A stretch of 64,000 nt of DNA. Source: Bacteroidetes bacterium UBA7674. Lineage in GTDB: Bacteria; Bacteroidota; Bacteroidia; Chitinophagales; Chitinophagaceae. Location of the stretch: positions 62,001 to 126,000 of the forward strand of contig DLHG01000013.1 of assembly GCA_002483105.1 (NCBI GenBank), given 5' to 3'. Below the pieces are notes generated by a model. That model was not told the DNA's origin, searched no databases, and saw only the letters and a program-made list of their open reading frames with translations. The translations under genes were made by a program, and so were the position numbers. Numbering within the stretch: position 1 is the first letter of the stretch; every line of letters begins with the position of its first letter. Of the stretch, positions 42,940 to 53,500 are shown piece after piece.

Positions 42940-45015
42940 ATGAAAAGGTATCTTTTAGCAAGGCGCTTTCTAAAGTTAGGCCCCGACACGAAAATAAGTA
43001 TTATTTATACGATCTACACAATCCTACAACTCATAATATTTCTTGTATTAATTGTCAGTGCCTCATTTCTAAGATTTAAGCTGGATTTGAATTTGCACCA
43101 ATCTCCATTGTTGATTTTCACCTTTGTTGCAGGATGTTATATTAGTGCTGCGATTACAAAGCTTATTCTAAAGGCGAGACGTATCCGCTATGACATATTT
43201 AACCTGTATGAAAAGCTGCCTCTAGTAATAGTCACATTTTCACCTGGATTAATATATTCGATTTCCATTGTGTTGAAAGTGTTGAGTTCTTCGAATATAT
43301 CTATGGGATTCGCACTTGCCTATGTCCCATTCATTTCACACGGCATTGGATATTTTGTAGCTATTATTTTCGCGACTCCAACCTTACCCAAATTACCAAC
43401 TCCCTATCAGCGTGAGTCTAGAAATCGTACGTGGTCAGGCAGTATGATTGATACAGTGATGTATACAGGCGATACGATAGAGCATTTAGAAAGTACTATG
43501 TGGGGAACGGCTAGATGGCTTACGGATAGAGAAAAGAATATTTTAAGTAACGTAATAGGCGATAAAGCTTATGAGGGACTCTGGCTTGGAGGAGGATTCA
43601 TGCACCATCAGGAAGGCAATCTCATTACAGTGGCACCTCCAGGAAAGGGTAAGGGGGCCAGTCTCATCATCCCCAATTTGTTATTAAGACGCTTTTACAA
43701 ACACTCATTTGTGATCTTCGACCCAAAAGGTACTAATGCATGTACTACTGCAAGGTTTCAAAGTGAAAACGGACAAAAGGTTATAATTTTTGACCCTGTC
43801 AATCTCCAGCGCCAAATGGGGGCAGTCCATGGTATCGAACGAAGCGCTTTTAACCCATTAGATCACATTGGAAGTAACATCTACAATGAAACGTATCAAA
43901 TGGCGGAAATACTAGTTCCAGAGAACCCTTCAGCCAGCGATAAATTCTGGGATAGTGAAGCTAGGAACCTTGTTCATCTAATTCTAATGGAAATAATGAC
44001 CGATGAAGCATTTGAAGAAGATCGCAACTTGCTAATGTTACAAAAAGGTATCGATTGCTTCAACTTTGAAATATTTCTTGAACAATGTTGTAACAGTGAG
44101 GCACTTGCAGGCAGGATAAAGATTCTTGCAAGTGGCTTTCAGCAAATGCTGATCAATGACCCAGGCATGTTCAATTCAGTCAGAAGCGTTGCAAGCAGTG
44201 CGGTTAAATGGATAGCTAATCCTGACATCGAAGAAACTCTAAGCCGGTCCGACTTTAGCCCCAGCGATCTCGAAAAGGGTGGAGTATCTCTTTATATATG
44301 TCAGCCTATGATTAACAAGGAGAGCTTTGCCAAATTGAGCAGAATCATCATTGCACTATGTCTTAAAACCAATTCGCAACCATCAATGTCAACGAAAAGT
44401 TGGGTATATTATTTACTGGATGAATTCGCGATCATGGGGAAGTTTCCGGAGATAATTGAAGCGTTGGATTACTCTCGGGAGTACAAAATGCGACTCTGGC
44501 TATTCTGTCAAAGCCTTTCCCAATTGGATGGGGTGTATTCGAGCAATACTAGAGATCAGATTCTGGGTAGTTGTGGGGTTTTCCAAGCGATACAATCACC
44601 TGATATAGTCACTCAATCTTATGTTTCTAGTCGGGTTGGTAAGACCACTGTTGTTGAACGTAAAAAGGTAATAAACGAGGGTACGACTAGTGGGCACACA
44701 TATAGCAATCCAGCGCCCACCTATAAGGGGAGTTATGAAAATAGCCAGTTTGGAAAAAGCTATGGTGTAACAGAGTCTGTGGAGAAATACAGCATTGACC
44801 TGATTTCGACTTCTAACGTAATGACAGATAAGCATATTATCACCCTATCTGATTTAGGGCCTATGCGTCTCGTAAACTGGAATTATTTTGTCGAGCCAAT
44901 TGATGAGATCGGAAAGCAGTACTACGCTATGTTTGGCGATGGTCGCGCTGACCCTAATCCCAATTACAAAAGTAACGAGGTACTAATTGATAGAGCGGTG
45001 CTACGCATGTTATAA
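42940..45015 (+). CDS. TraG/VirD4-type coupling protein
   Basis: The 691-residue protein has up to four N-terminal membrane spans (about residues 20-165), then the VirD4/TraG ATPase: Walker A APPGKGKGAS near 232, FVIFDPKGTN, and Walker B YLLDEFAIMGKFPE near 490. This is a second coupling protein in the same region besides the TrwB-like one, and no VirB4 or pore genes are nearby. It probably links the element to a type IV system supplied elsewhere. Confidence 0.9.
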   Translation: MKRYLLARRFLKLGPDTKISIIYTIYTILQLIIFLVLIVSASFLRFKLDLNLHQSPLLIFTFVAGCYISAAITKLILKARRIRYDIFNLYEKLPLVIVTFSPGLIYSISIVLKVLSSSNISMGFALAYVPFISHGIGYFVAIIFATPTLPKLPTPYQRESRNRTWSGSMIDTVMYTGDTIEHLESTMWGTARWLTDREKNILSNVIGDKAYEGLWLGGGFMHHQEGNLITVAPPGKGKGASLIIPNLLLRRFYKHSFVIFDPKGTNACTTARFQSENGQKVIIFDPVNLQRQMGAVHGIERSAFNPLDHIGSNIYNETYQMAEILVPENPSASDKFWDSEARNLVHLILMEIMTDEAFEEDRNLLMLQKGIDCFNFEIFLEQCCNSEALAGRIKILASGFQQMLINDPGMFNSVRSVASSAVKWIANPDIEETLSRSDFSPSDLEKGGVSLYICQPMINKESFAKLSRIIIALCLKTNSQPSMSTKSWVYYLLDEFAIMGKFPEIIEALDYSREYKMRLWLFCQSLSQLDGVYSSNTRDQILGSCGVFQAIQSPDIVTQSYVSSRVGKTTVVERKKVINEGTTSGHTYSNPAPTYKGSYENSQFGKSYGVTESVEKYSIDLISTSNVMTDKHIITLSDLGPMRLVNWNYFVEPIDEIGKQYYAMFGDGRADPNPNYKSNEVLIDRAVLRML

Positions 45016-45042
45016 TAAAGTTTCTTAACGGAGGAGATAACA

Positions 45043-45252
45043 ATGGAAGTATTGAGCGGAGATAATAATTACACGACAGTACGTTTTGACAACATTGAGG
45101 TCGTCGATCTATCTAGATGCCTATATGTGATTCGTCATTATTTCGATAAACTCGATCCAGGCATGCTAAGGATCAGTGAAGAAAGAGCAGTCGAACTTGA
45201 ACAAGATTTTGCCGAAGTATTAAATTTTGGATTAGATGGATGCCAGGAATAA
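45043..45252 (+). CDS. Small hypothetical protein after traG
   Basis: The 69-residue protein (MEVLSGDNNYTTVRFDN) is preceded by a strong GGAGGAG ribosome-binding site, which is unusual for Bacteroidota. It overlaps the next gene by 17 bases. The function is unknown. Confidence 0.6.
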   Translation: MEVLSGDNNYTTVRFDNIEVVDLSRCLYVIRHYFDKLDPGMLRISEERAVELEQDFAEVLNFGLDGCQE

Positions 45253-46117
45253 GTACGCCAATGACATTGCAGCCCGAGTCGTCAAAGAACACGGGAGAAA
45301 CCATTTGGGTGAATTTCGCCCCCTAGGTGTTATGAACTATCTGCAGTTGCATACTGTTATCAAATCGGTTTTACTCGATAGCAAAACAAAGATGCTGTTA
45401 GGGAACCAAGGGGAAACACTGTTTTATAATGCCGATAAGAATATTTTCATTTGTCACAATCGCACGGGAAAAAACAGCACTTGCTTCATTCCGTCGGACA
45501 AGAAACATTTTTCAAATACCGAACTATCTAGGGTGACAAAGGATGCCGCGACCTTTAGGCTAAACCGAGCTGTTCAAATTGAGCAAATTGATTTTGAAAA
45601 GGCTGCACTATTTCACAAACGAAATGACAGAAAATTTGCAAAACTGATAGCGCAGAAGACTGCCGAGCAAAAGAAGGCGAAAAATAAGTTAAAACGAGAA
45701 AAGAGTAAGATAGCACGCCGCATCAACAATATTAAGACTGCAGAGAAGCCTGCAAAAGCGTGGCGACGTGAGCAGGTTGCGTTGAAGCAATCAATCACAG
45801 GAGTAAAACAACAAGGTAAAGTAATTGATCAGGCAGCTAAGTCAATGGCTGCTGCGCACAAGGACAAATTAAAAAGGTCCATGCCGAGCGATAATTTGTC
45901 AGGTGAGAAGAAGTGGCAGAAATTTGTCAATAATAAGACCGTTCAAGACAAAGTTGCAAAGGAAAAACAATCTGAAAAAAGCAATGTCGATAACAAGAAG
46001 TCGTTGGATGACAAAAGGAAAATGGAAACGTTGGATAAGAAAAAATGGCAGGATTTGATGTTTAGGCAGAATGCAAGGGTCACCATCGATAAAAGAGACA
46101 CGAAATTCAAACACTAG
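45236..46117 (+). CDS. Basic, coiled-coil-like hypothetical protein
   Basis: The 293-residue protein has an N-terminal folded part (residues 1-115) and a long K/R/E/Q-rich helical tail (about 125-293). A nucleic-acid-binding or relaxosome accessory role is possible but not shown. It is co-transcribed with the gene at 45043. Confidence 0.6.
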   Translation: MDARNKYANDIAARVVKEHGRNHLGEFRPLGVMNYLQLHTVIKSVLLDSKTKMLLGNQGETLFYNADKNIFICHNRTGKNSTCFIPSDKKHFSNTELSRVTKDAATFRLNRAVQIEQIDFEKAALFHKRNDRKFAKLIAQKTAEQKKAKNKLKREKSKIARRINNIKTAEKPAKAWRREQVALKQSITGVKQQGKVIDQAAKSMAAAHKDKLKRSMPSDNLSGEKKWQKFVNNKTVQDKVAKEKQSEKSNVDNKKSLDDKRKMETLDKKKWQDLMFRQNARVTIDKRDTKFKH

Positions 46118-46143
46118 AACTTTACTTAGAGATATGTGCAATT

Positions 46144-46962
46144 TTAAAATGTTGGCTCAATGGAAGCGATTTTTCTTTTCGCTTTCTCTAACCAGTCAGG
46201 TGCGTCCTTCCGATAGGCAATCCAAGGCGTGTTGTATATTACATTGTTTGACAAAACATAAACCTTTTTTAGTCCATTAAAATAGCCAGCGATTTCTAAA
46301 CTTTTGGTTTCTTCGTCATAATGTCCAGAGAACATGATATTCCCTTCACTATCTAGAACTTCCAGATTTCCATCATCGTCGCGGTAGAAAATACTATTGG
46401 CTCTATACAAACACCAGCGATTATTTTTTATCCAGCCTACACAGTCACCATTAAGTTGAATAAACTGTGCGTTAAGATAGATGCGGTCTTCTTTTGCAAA
46501 GAGTGATATAGGACAGTTTGGGTCTATGTGTTGTTCGTAGTAAATCGTCGAATCTAAATTGAGCCCATTTTCACTATACAATTTTCTTACGTCGATAACA
46601 TTTACTACTGTTCCTGCAACTATCGTGAGTTTATTCATTTTATGCAGCCCCGGGACATGGATACCCTTCATTCTCGGGCCTGCAGCTGTGCCGGGTGTTA
46701 ACAGTTCGGGATCCATTAAAATAGTGTCAGGGGATATTCTGGGCATTCGGATATCGCCTTGGATAAAGTTGGCCTTTATATGCCTTTCCCTCTCCGTTAA
46801 AGACATGTCTTTTAAAATAGGCAACTGTACAATAATGCTTATCAATACGCTTAGTCCACCTATTAAGGCAGTACACTTAACCCATAGCAGCTGATACCAC
46901 TTCTTTTTTGCGGGAGGTGGAAGTGCCGGTGGTGTCTGATATTTTCTAAATCGTCGTTTCAA
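46144..46962 (-). CDS. Single-span membrane protein, hypothetical
   Basis: The 272-residue protein starts at a TTG, with a basic proline-rich N-terminus, one membrane span (around residues 30-48) and a large beta-rich extracytoplasmic part containing SEGNIMFSGHYDEETKSLEI. No family is recognised. Confidence 0.55.
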   Translation of the reverse strand: MKRRFRKYQTPPALPPPAKKKWYQLLWVKCTALIGGLSVLISIIVQLPILKDMSLTERERHIKANFIQGDIRMPRISPDTILMDPELLTPGTAAGPRMKGIHVPGLHKMNKLTIVAGTVVNVIDVRKLYSENGLNLDSTIYYEQHIDPNCPISLFAKEDRIYLNAQFIQLNGDCVGWIKNNRWCLYRANSIFYRDDDGNLEVLDSEGNIMFSGHYDEETKSLEIAGYFNGLKKVYVLSNNVIYNTPWIAYRKDAPDWLEKAKRKIASIEPTF

Positions 46963-47197
46963 AATATGGTGGTAATAAGAGAACTAATCTCCCATATAAA
47001 GATAATGCATATGCCGGACAATAGTTTTACAACAGAAAGTTGCAACAGTCATTTGGATGTCAAAATACCCGTAGTTGCGGCGCTCCGTTCATCGGTTGCA
47101 TCACTACTGAGATCTTGTAGTGCCAATTGCTTTGTGCGGCTAAGTTATGCCCTCGCTAGTCAGCCATAAAAGGCCGAGCCTTCGGTCTGTGGATAAT

Positions 47198-47240
47198 ATT
47201 ATCTGGCATCAGAGGAAGGTAAATTTGTCTGCCAGATAAT
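47198..47240. other. Cruciform-like inverted repeat in a 410-bp gap
   Basis: ATTATCTGGCA and TGCCAGATAAT are a perfect 11-base inverted repeat with a 21-base spacer, with a further GTGG/CCAC pairing outside. The gap 46963-47375 has no gene. Confidence 0.45.
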
Positions 47241-47335
47241 TTTACCCACATAGCCTTGTATGGCTGCCAATCGGTCATAATGGTTGCCTACGAAAGCTAT
47301 ATGGCCTGTTATGCATTAGTTATAATAAAAAGAAA

Positions 47336-47353
47336 AGGGGCTTTTCAGCCCCT
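47336..47353 (-). terminator. Terminator of the lipoprotein/recombinase run
   Basis: AGGGGC/GCCCCT stem with a six-base loop. On the minus strand it is followed by a T-rich tract, placing it after the lipoprotein gene that ends at 47376. Confidence 0.75.
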
Positions 47354-47375
47354 CTATTTGCCCCTGTCTCAAAAG

Positions 47376-47606
47376 CTATTCCAACCCACAAGTTTCTACG
47401 ACATTGGTTCCGTTGCCGTAAGGATAAGTCTTGTCATGAGTTTTACACTTTGCTTCCGCATCCTTTTTTTTCATGTCCTCATATTCAATGACGTTAGCGC
47501 GTTGTGTGTATTGATTGTTGCATACGCAAGTCCAGTTTTTCTTACCGGAGCAAGATGCCAAGGCGCATAGAAACACAAAGAGCGTCATTAGTCTAGTTAC
47601 TTTCAT
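47376..47606 (-). CDS. Small lipoprotein with cysteines
   Basis: The 76-residue protein has a signal sequence ending in a lipobox (ALASC, Cys19) and then a short mature part with four further cysteines (CVCNNQ, AKC, ETC). The function is unknown. Confidence 0.6.
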   Translation of the reverse strand: MKVTRLMTLFVFLCALASCSGKKNWTCVCNNQYTQRANVIEYEDMKKKDAEAKCKTHDKTYPYGNGTNVVETCGLE

Positions 47607-47636
47607 TTTTGTACTTTTTTATTGTGAATTAATGGA

Positions 47637-48098
47637 TTACTGCCTTTGCATTGTACGGGTAAAAATGACTTCAACGGAGTCATCAATATAGCCGCCAGGT
47701 TGCGTGAATTTCAGCGTCTGATCTGTTAGTTCGATGACGGTCCCAACAAACTGACTTGTATCGTTGCTGATAGTTAAAGTATTGTTGTTTAAGGTCCAGT
47801 TAGCGCTGGTGGACTGCGGTGCAGACACATCGCACTTGGTTGCACCTTCATTTATTTCCATTCCGCCACCTGAATTCATGATCCACAGGTTGTCTTTCAC
47901 GCACTCAGGCTGATTGCTAAAAAAATCGGTTTGCGGCGAGCCTAAGTGATCCAGCGGGACATTTGAGGTATAGTTGGTCGATTTCCAAGTGCCTTCAATA
48001 GAAGCGCTGGTTGACTTCGGCTGAGGCGTATTGTCTTCTTCTTTCGAGCAAGAGAAGAACACTATCGATAGCATCGCAATCTTTAACGTGTTTTTCAT
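47637..48098 (-). CDS. Lipocalin-like lipoprotein
   Basis: The 153-residue protein has a lipobox (VFFSC) followed by SIEGTWKST and a series of beta strands ending in VEVIFTRT, the layout of Bacteroidota lipocalin-like lipoproteins. The function is unknown. Confidence 0.65.
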   Translation of the reverse strand: MKNTLKIAMLSIVFFSCSKEEDNTPQPKSTSASIEGTWKSTNYTSNVPLDHLGSPQTDFFSNQPECVKDNLWIMNSGGGMEINEGATKCDVSAPQSTSANWTLNNNTLTISNDTSQFVGTVIELTDQTLKFTQPGGYIDDSVEVIFTRTMQRQ

Positions 48099-48102
48099 TC
48101 TA

Positions 48103-48771
48103 TCATTTTTTATTTTGGTTACTTATTTCAATTCGCTTTATCAGTGCATGAACTGTACTCGGATGCCATTTTGTAGCCTTATCACGAAATGTGGGTACTT
48201 TTAAATCATTCAGTTCCTTTGCAACATCACGCACCGTGACAACTCCCATTTGATAAAGGTTTTCCAATATCGGCATCATAGCCAGGGCAAATCGGTCTGC
48301 ATTCTCTTTGTTCTTTTTCGACAGTACATATCGGCCATAGTATCCAAGTTCTACGCCTTTCAACTTTGCAGCCTGCAAAGCGGCAATTGTCCTCTTACTA
48401 ATTTGTTCATGTTCGTGTTCTGCAAACGCGGCAATGATGTGCACCAGCAACTTGTCAGCATATGGGTTATCTACTGCTTTAAATGCAACTCTTGATTCCA
48501 GTAGAGTTCCTATAAACACGACATTTCTGCTGAGGCGATCCAGCTTTGCGATTAAAAGCGTTGCATCCTCTAGCTTGCACGTTCTCAGGGCTAGCTCTAG
48601 CAGGGGTCGGACGTTCTTCTTGCCTGATTCAATTTCAATATATTCCCCTTGCAACATATAGCCATTTGCCTTTGCAAAATCATTGACCGCCTTCTTTTGT
48701 GCTTCCAATCCCAAGCCACTTTGTCCCTGACGTGCTGTTGAAACCCGGTAGTAAGTGACTGCTTTTTTCAT
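48103..48771 (-). CDS. Serine recombinase (resolvase/invertase family)
   Basis: 222 residues from the ATG at 48771 (MKKAVTYYRVST); longer frames extend to 48942 but are not resolvase-like. It has YYRVSTARQGQSGLGLEAQ (catalytic Ser), LLIAKLDRLSRN and FAEHEHEQISKRT, then a C-terminal HTH-like part. A small resolvase/invertase close to the right side of region C is a candidate recombinase for moving or resolving it. Confidence 0.88.
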   Translation of the reverse strand: MKKAVTYYRVSTARQGQSGLGLEAQKKAVNDFAKANGYMLQGEYIEIESGKKNVRPLLELALRTCKLEDATLLIAKLDRLSRNVVFIGTLLESRVAFKAVDNPYADKLLVHIIAAFAEHEHEQISKRTIAALQAAKLKGVELGYYGRYVLSKKNKENADRFALAMMPILENLYQMGVVTVRDVAKELNDLKVPTFRDKATKWHPSTVHALIKRIEISNQNKK

Positions 48772-49066
48772 GCTTGATCCTTCATAGTGCAAGGGTATGC
48801 CTAAGACCAAAGAATGTTCGCAAGTAAACCAACGTTTATCTTTGAACAGCTTTGAGCCTAATCCGGGGAGGATAGGCAGAACTATTATATGGCGAAACCT
48901 GCGGTAATAGCAAGTTTTTTTAGAAAGGAATTGATAAGGCAAATAGGTTTTTGTGGACGATTTTGTTCAGGTATAAACGTTCGTTTACTTATGAACAAAT
49001 TTTTCTTGAGCCACGTCTTTTGACTGTTGTTTGATATTTGCAAACAGCTTTCTTTTGCAGCTTGTC

Positions 49067-49201
49067 ATGAAAAAACAAACCACAAAAATTGCCCGCTCTA
49101 AAACAGATATTGCGTTGATTAGTGTTCTGGTATTTATCCTGGCAGTAATTGCAACGCTGTTAAGCACACTCTGCTATCTGATATACATAGCCTATAAATA
49201 A
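49067..49201 (+). CDS. Small single-span membrane protein (44 residues)
   Basis: The short ORF has a basic N-terminus (MKKQTTKIARSKTD) and one long hydrophobic helix (ALISVLVFILAVIATLLSTL), then YLIYIAYK. The composition is that of a genuine small membrane protein, but no homologue is known to me. The preceding 295 bases show no other gene. Confidence 0.4.
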   Translation: MKKQTTKIARSKTDIALISVLVFILAVIATLLSTLCYLIYIAYK

Positions 49202-49235
49202 AATTGACCTGAAAGCGGATTTATTCAGCAATGCC

Positions 49236-49430
49236 TCAGCAATGGTATTCTACGATTTCTATGGGTTGTAAGAAGGGAAGCGAAAAAAAGTAGGTGTCTG
49301 ACTTGTCAATCAGCCATTCACCGCTTTGTAGGCTGTAGGACATTGAGTATCCTGTTTCACCGATAACGAAATAATGCTTCATAACTCGCTCTTCATTGCC
49401 TAAATTCTTATTGATCCTGGAATCCTGCAT
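49236..49430 (-). CDS. Small conserved protein, paralogue of the 10695 gene
   Basis: The 64-residue protein shares YFVIGETGYSMSYSLQSGEW with VFVLGDSSYSMSYSPTTGEW from element A, and the upstream GACATATCCACATT motif. The function is unknown. Confidence 0.6.
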   Translation of the reverse strand: MQDSRINKNLGNEERVMKHYFVIGETGYSMSYSLQSGEWLIDKSDTYFFSLPFLQPIEIVEYHC

Positions 49431-49474
49431 TGCTATTGTTTGTCAAAGGTTCAGAAACCAGCTCTTAACTCAAT

Positions 49475-49493
49475 AAGAATGTGGATATGTCGG
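49475..49493 (-). promoter_or_regulatory. Shared upstream motif GACATATCCACATT, copy 3
   Basis: On the minus strand it reads CCGACATATCCACATTCTT, 44 bases before the gene ending at 49236. CCGACATATCCACATT-like sequence also precedes umuD. Confidence 0.6.
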
Positions 49494-49560
49494 ACTGTTT
49501 ATATAGTTGAAATCTATCAATTCCTAAAGTACGTTTTGATTTGTTTTCTATATTTATAGT

Positions 49561-50037
49561 ATGAAAACGAATAGGACAAATCCCCTTGATGAAGTCGAAT
49601 TTTGGTTCACGTCGCTTACAGATGACATGCAGGAGCAAATTGCGAGGATAGCCAACCACTATCACATAGATAAAGCAATATATAAGGCTAATACCCTAGA
49701 AGCGTTCCTGTCTTATATGGATTCGTCAGAGCTTGATGATCGTGAAATACTATCGCGAACATTATTTGTAACAAGATTAATTCAATTTTCTTTTACTGGA
49801 CGTGAAACGGATGAGGATTGGGAAATAACTTTGGATAGACTTTTGCTACTCCGTAGTAGAATATTGGAAGAGGGCGGCTCAACCGAACTTGAAGACAAAG
49901 CGATATCTAACATTAATGATTCGAAGCGAATTTGGATGGATATTGCTGCTGATTGGCAACGTTTAATGGATAACGAGGTTTCGAATAAGAAAGTTATAGA
50001 TTGGTATTTTGATCCCTTACTAAGAAGGAAGAAGTAA
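49561..50037 (+). CDS. Hypothetical helical protein
   Basis: The 158-residue helical acidic protein (MKTNRTNPLDEVEFWF) ends in WYFDPLLRRKK. No family is recognised. It separates the mobilisation region from the metal-resistance genes. Confidence 0.5.
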   Translation: MKTNRTNPLDEVEFWFTSLTDDMQEQIARIANHYHIDKAIYKANTLEAFLSYMDSSELDDREILSRTLFVTRLIQFSFTGRETDEDWEITLDRLLLLRSRILEEGGSTELEDKAISNINDSKRIWMDIAADWQRLMDNEVSNKKVIDWYFDPLLRRKK

Positions 50038-50157
50038 TCCAGCTCGTTTTTAAGTATATTATTCCCTTTTCTTTAAAAGATTTGCTAAATAACCCGTTTT
50101 TGCCTCAGCTATTGAAGGTAAAGCAGAATTTATCACATAAATCCCTATTTTTGGATT

Positions 50158-50484
50158 ATGCGCTTCACAGCCTTCATAATGTCCATACTGATTTTAGTCC
50201 TCAGTTGCCTCCCGTGCGACGATGTGGTAGGTATGCCAATAATGAAAGGAAACAACAGCACCGAGCATAATGCGCCATCACACAGTCACAAAGAATCCAA
50301 CGAACTGGATCTATGTTCGCCATTCTGCCATTGTAGCTGCTGCGCAAGCTTTTCTGTTCTGTATCCTGCTGTTGTTATTCCGCAACGTATTGAACAGGCA
50401 CATAGCACTCCTTACACCGAGTATCTTTCTGCCGATCTTATAGAGATTTCGCTTCCGATCTGGCAACCTCCCCAATTAGTATAA
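50158..50484 (+). CDS. DUF6660-like small cysteine/histidine protein
   Basis: The 108-residue protein has a hydrophobic N-terminus (FIMSILILVLSCLPC), a His/Ser-rich linker, CSPFCHCSCC and the C-terminal SLPIWQPPQLV. This layout is typical of a small protein found before CusA/CzcA operons in Bacteroidota. It is a likely extracytoplasmic metal-binding or sensing protein. Confidence 0.75.
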   Translation: MRFTAFIMSILILVLSCLPCDDVVGMPIMKGNNSTEHNAPSHSHKESNELDLCSPFCHCSCCASFSVLYPAVVIPQRIEQAHSTPYTEYLSADLIEISLPIWQPPQLV

Positions 50485-50556
50485 GTTCCGAATTGTTTTT
50501 TGAACTGGTTAGCCCGTAATGGGATTAATCCGCTTTATACTATTCAACTTATACCA

Positions 50557-53500
50557 ATGTTAGATAAGATCATTCTTTTCTCGATCAAGAATAAGCTTGT
50601 GATTGGCATCTTTACGCTAATCCTTATTATCTGGGGTACATACTCGCTTTCACAATTGCCAGTCGATGCCGTCCCGGACATTACCAATAATCAGGTGCAG
50701 ATCATTACCAATGCGCCCACGCTTGCCAGTCAGGAGGTAGAGCAGTTTGTTACCTATCCCATAGAGCAAAGCCTCGCAAATCTGCCAGATTTGACAGAAA
50801 TACGGTCAATATCCCGTTTCGGCCTATCGGTGGTGACGGTGGTATTTGATGATGACGTAGATATTTACTTTGCCAGACAGCTAATAAATGAACGACTGAA
50901 AGAGGCCGAAGATGAGATACCTAAAGGCATGGGCAGCCCCGAACTTGCTCCGGTGAGTACCGGACTTGGCGAAGTTTACCAATATATCATCCACCCTAAA
51001 AAAGGCGCAGAGCATAAATACACGGCAATGGACTTGCGCACGATGCAGGACTGGATCGTGGCCCGTCAACTTTACGGTACACCCGGCGTTGCCGAGGTTA
51101 ATTCCTTTGGCGGGATGTTAAAGCAATACGAGGTCGCAGTTGACCCCAATCAGCTCAAGGCTATGAATGTCACCATTGCGGAATTACTGACCGCATTGGA
51201 AAGCAATAATGCCAATACTGGTGGAGCCTATATTGATAAAAAGCCCAATGCCTATTTTATTCGCGGCATCGGCTTAGTGTCTTCGCTGGAAGATATCGGC
51301 AATATTGTTGTAAAAACCGTCAACGGTGTACCTGTTCTGGTAAGGCATGTCGCCCAGCCGAGATTTGGTAATGCTATCCGCTACGGAGCAATGACCCGCA
51401 ACGGTGAGGGGGAAGTGGTCGGCGGTATCGTGATGATGCTGAAAGGCTTTAATAGTGCTGATGTGGTAGGACGTGTAAAAGAGAAGATGGCGACCATTAA
51501 AACCTCGCTCCCTGCCGATATAGAAATAGAGCCATATTTAGACCGTACCACCTTGGTGGATCATGCCATTTCTACCGTCAAGACCAACCTGATCGAAGGA
51601 GCATTGATAGTCATCTTCGTTTTGGTCTTGTTCCTGGGTAATCTTCGCGCTGGGCTGATCGTGGCTTCTGCAATTCCGCTGTCATTGCTATTTGCCTTGG
51701 GGATGATGCATGTTTTCAAGGTCAGCGCAAATCTTATGTCATTGGGGGCGATTGATTTTGGGCTGATTGTCGATGGCGCGGTCATTATTGTGGAAGCTAC
51801 CATGCACCATTTAGGATTGCGAAAATCCAAGATGCGACTGACGCAAGGGGAAATGGATGCCGAAGTCTATCAATCAGCCTCAAAGATCAGGAGCAGTGCA
51901 GCCTTTGGCGAGATCATTATCCTTATCGTTTATATCCCGATCCTGACCCTTGTCGGCATTGAAGGCAAGATGTTCCGCCCGATGGCGCAGACCGTAGGCT
52001 TTGCCATCATGGGGGCGCTTATCCTGTCCCTGACCTACATCCCGATGATGTGCGCCTTGGTACTGCCAAAGATTGTTAGCCATAAACGCAACCTGTCAGA
52101 CAGGATGATGGATTTCTTTCAACGAAAATATGCGCCTATCCTGCGAGGTGCGATCAGGATGAAATATGTGGTGGTCAGCCTTGCTGGGATTTTAATGCTG
52201 GCAACCATATTCGTCTTTGCGCGTATGGGTGGTGAGTTCCTGCCGCAGCTTCAGGAGGGAGATTATGCATTTCACTGCATCTTGCCTCAGGGTGCTTCTC
52301 TTTCCCAGAGCATTGAAACTTCCATGCAGGCAGAGCGGATCATTAAATCATTTCCCGAAGTGGTGCAGGTTGTCGGTAAGACAGGAAGCGCCGAAATCCC
52401 AACAGACCCGATGCCACCTGAAGCATCCGATCTAATAATCGTTCTAAAGAATAAAAAAGAATGGACCACCACCCATGATTATAATGAACTTGCCCGGCAG
52501 ATGATCGAGAAACTTGAGGCTATACCGGGTGTGTTTTTTGAAGCAAACCAACCGATACAAATGCGCTTTAATGAATTGATGACAGGCGTGCGCCAGGATG
52601 TGGCTGTTAAAATCTTTGGGGAGAATATCGACTCGCTGGCGCGTATTGCCACTGAAGTCGGCAGCATCATCCAGACCGTGGACGGTGCAACCGCTCCGCA
52701 GATCGAAAGAACAACGGGACTGCCGCAAATCACAATAGAATATAATCGCAGCCAGTTAGCCGCTTATGGCCTGAATATCGCCGACGTGAACAAAGTGATT
52801 ACCGCAGGCTTCGCAGGAACGACCACAGGCGTTGTTTTCGAGAACGAACGCAAGTTTGACCTTGTGGTACGACTGGATTCAGCTTATCGCAGTTCACTTG
52901 AAGATGTTGCCAATCTATACATCCCGATTAGCAATGGCAATCAGGTGCCATTAAATCAAGTGGCAAAGGTTTCGTTTAAGGAAGGTCCGGCACAAATTAG
53001 CAGGGAAGATGCCAAACGCCGTGTGGTCATAGGTTTCAATGTCAAAGGTAGAGACGTGCAAAGTGTTGTGCAGGATATACAGGCCAAGCTTGCAAAATAT
53101 AAATTACCCGCAGGTTACTATTTTACCTATGGCGGAACTTTTGAAAACCTTGAACAGGCTTCGGCAAGACTTCGTATCGCCGTACCAATTGCCTTGTTCC
53201 TGATATTCGCTTTACTTTATTTCACGTTTGGCTCGTTAAAACAGGCGACACTTATATTCACCGCCATTCCAATGTCAGCCATCGGCGGCGTATTTGCCCT
53301 GTTGCTTCGCGGGATGCCATTCTCTATATCCGCAGGCGTTGGCTTTATTGCGTTGTTCGGTGTCGCAGTGCTGAACGGCATTGTGCTGATCGGCACATTC
53401 AACCAACTGGCTAAAGACGGCTGGGCTGACGTGGTGCAACGGGTGATAGAAGGCACCAAAATAAGATTGCGTCCGGTGCTGATGACGGCAACTGTTGCTT

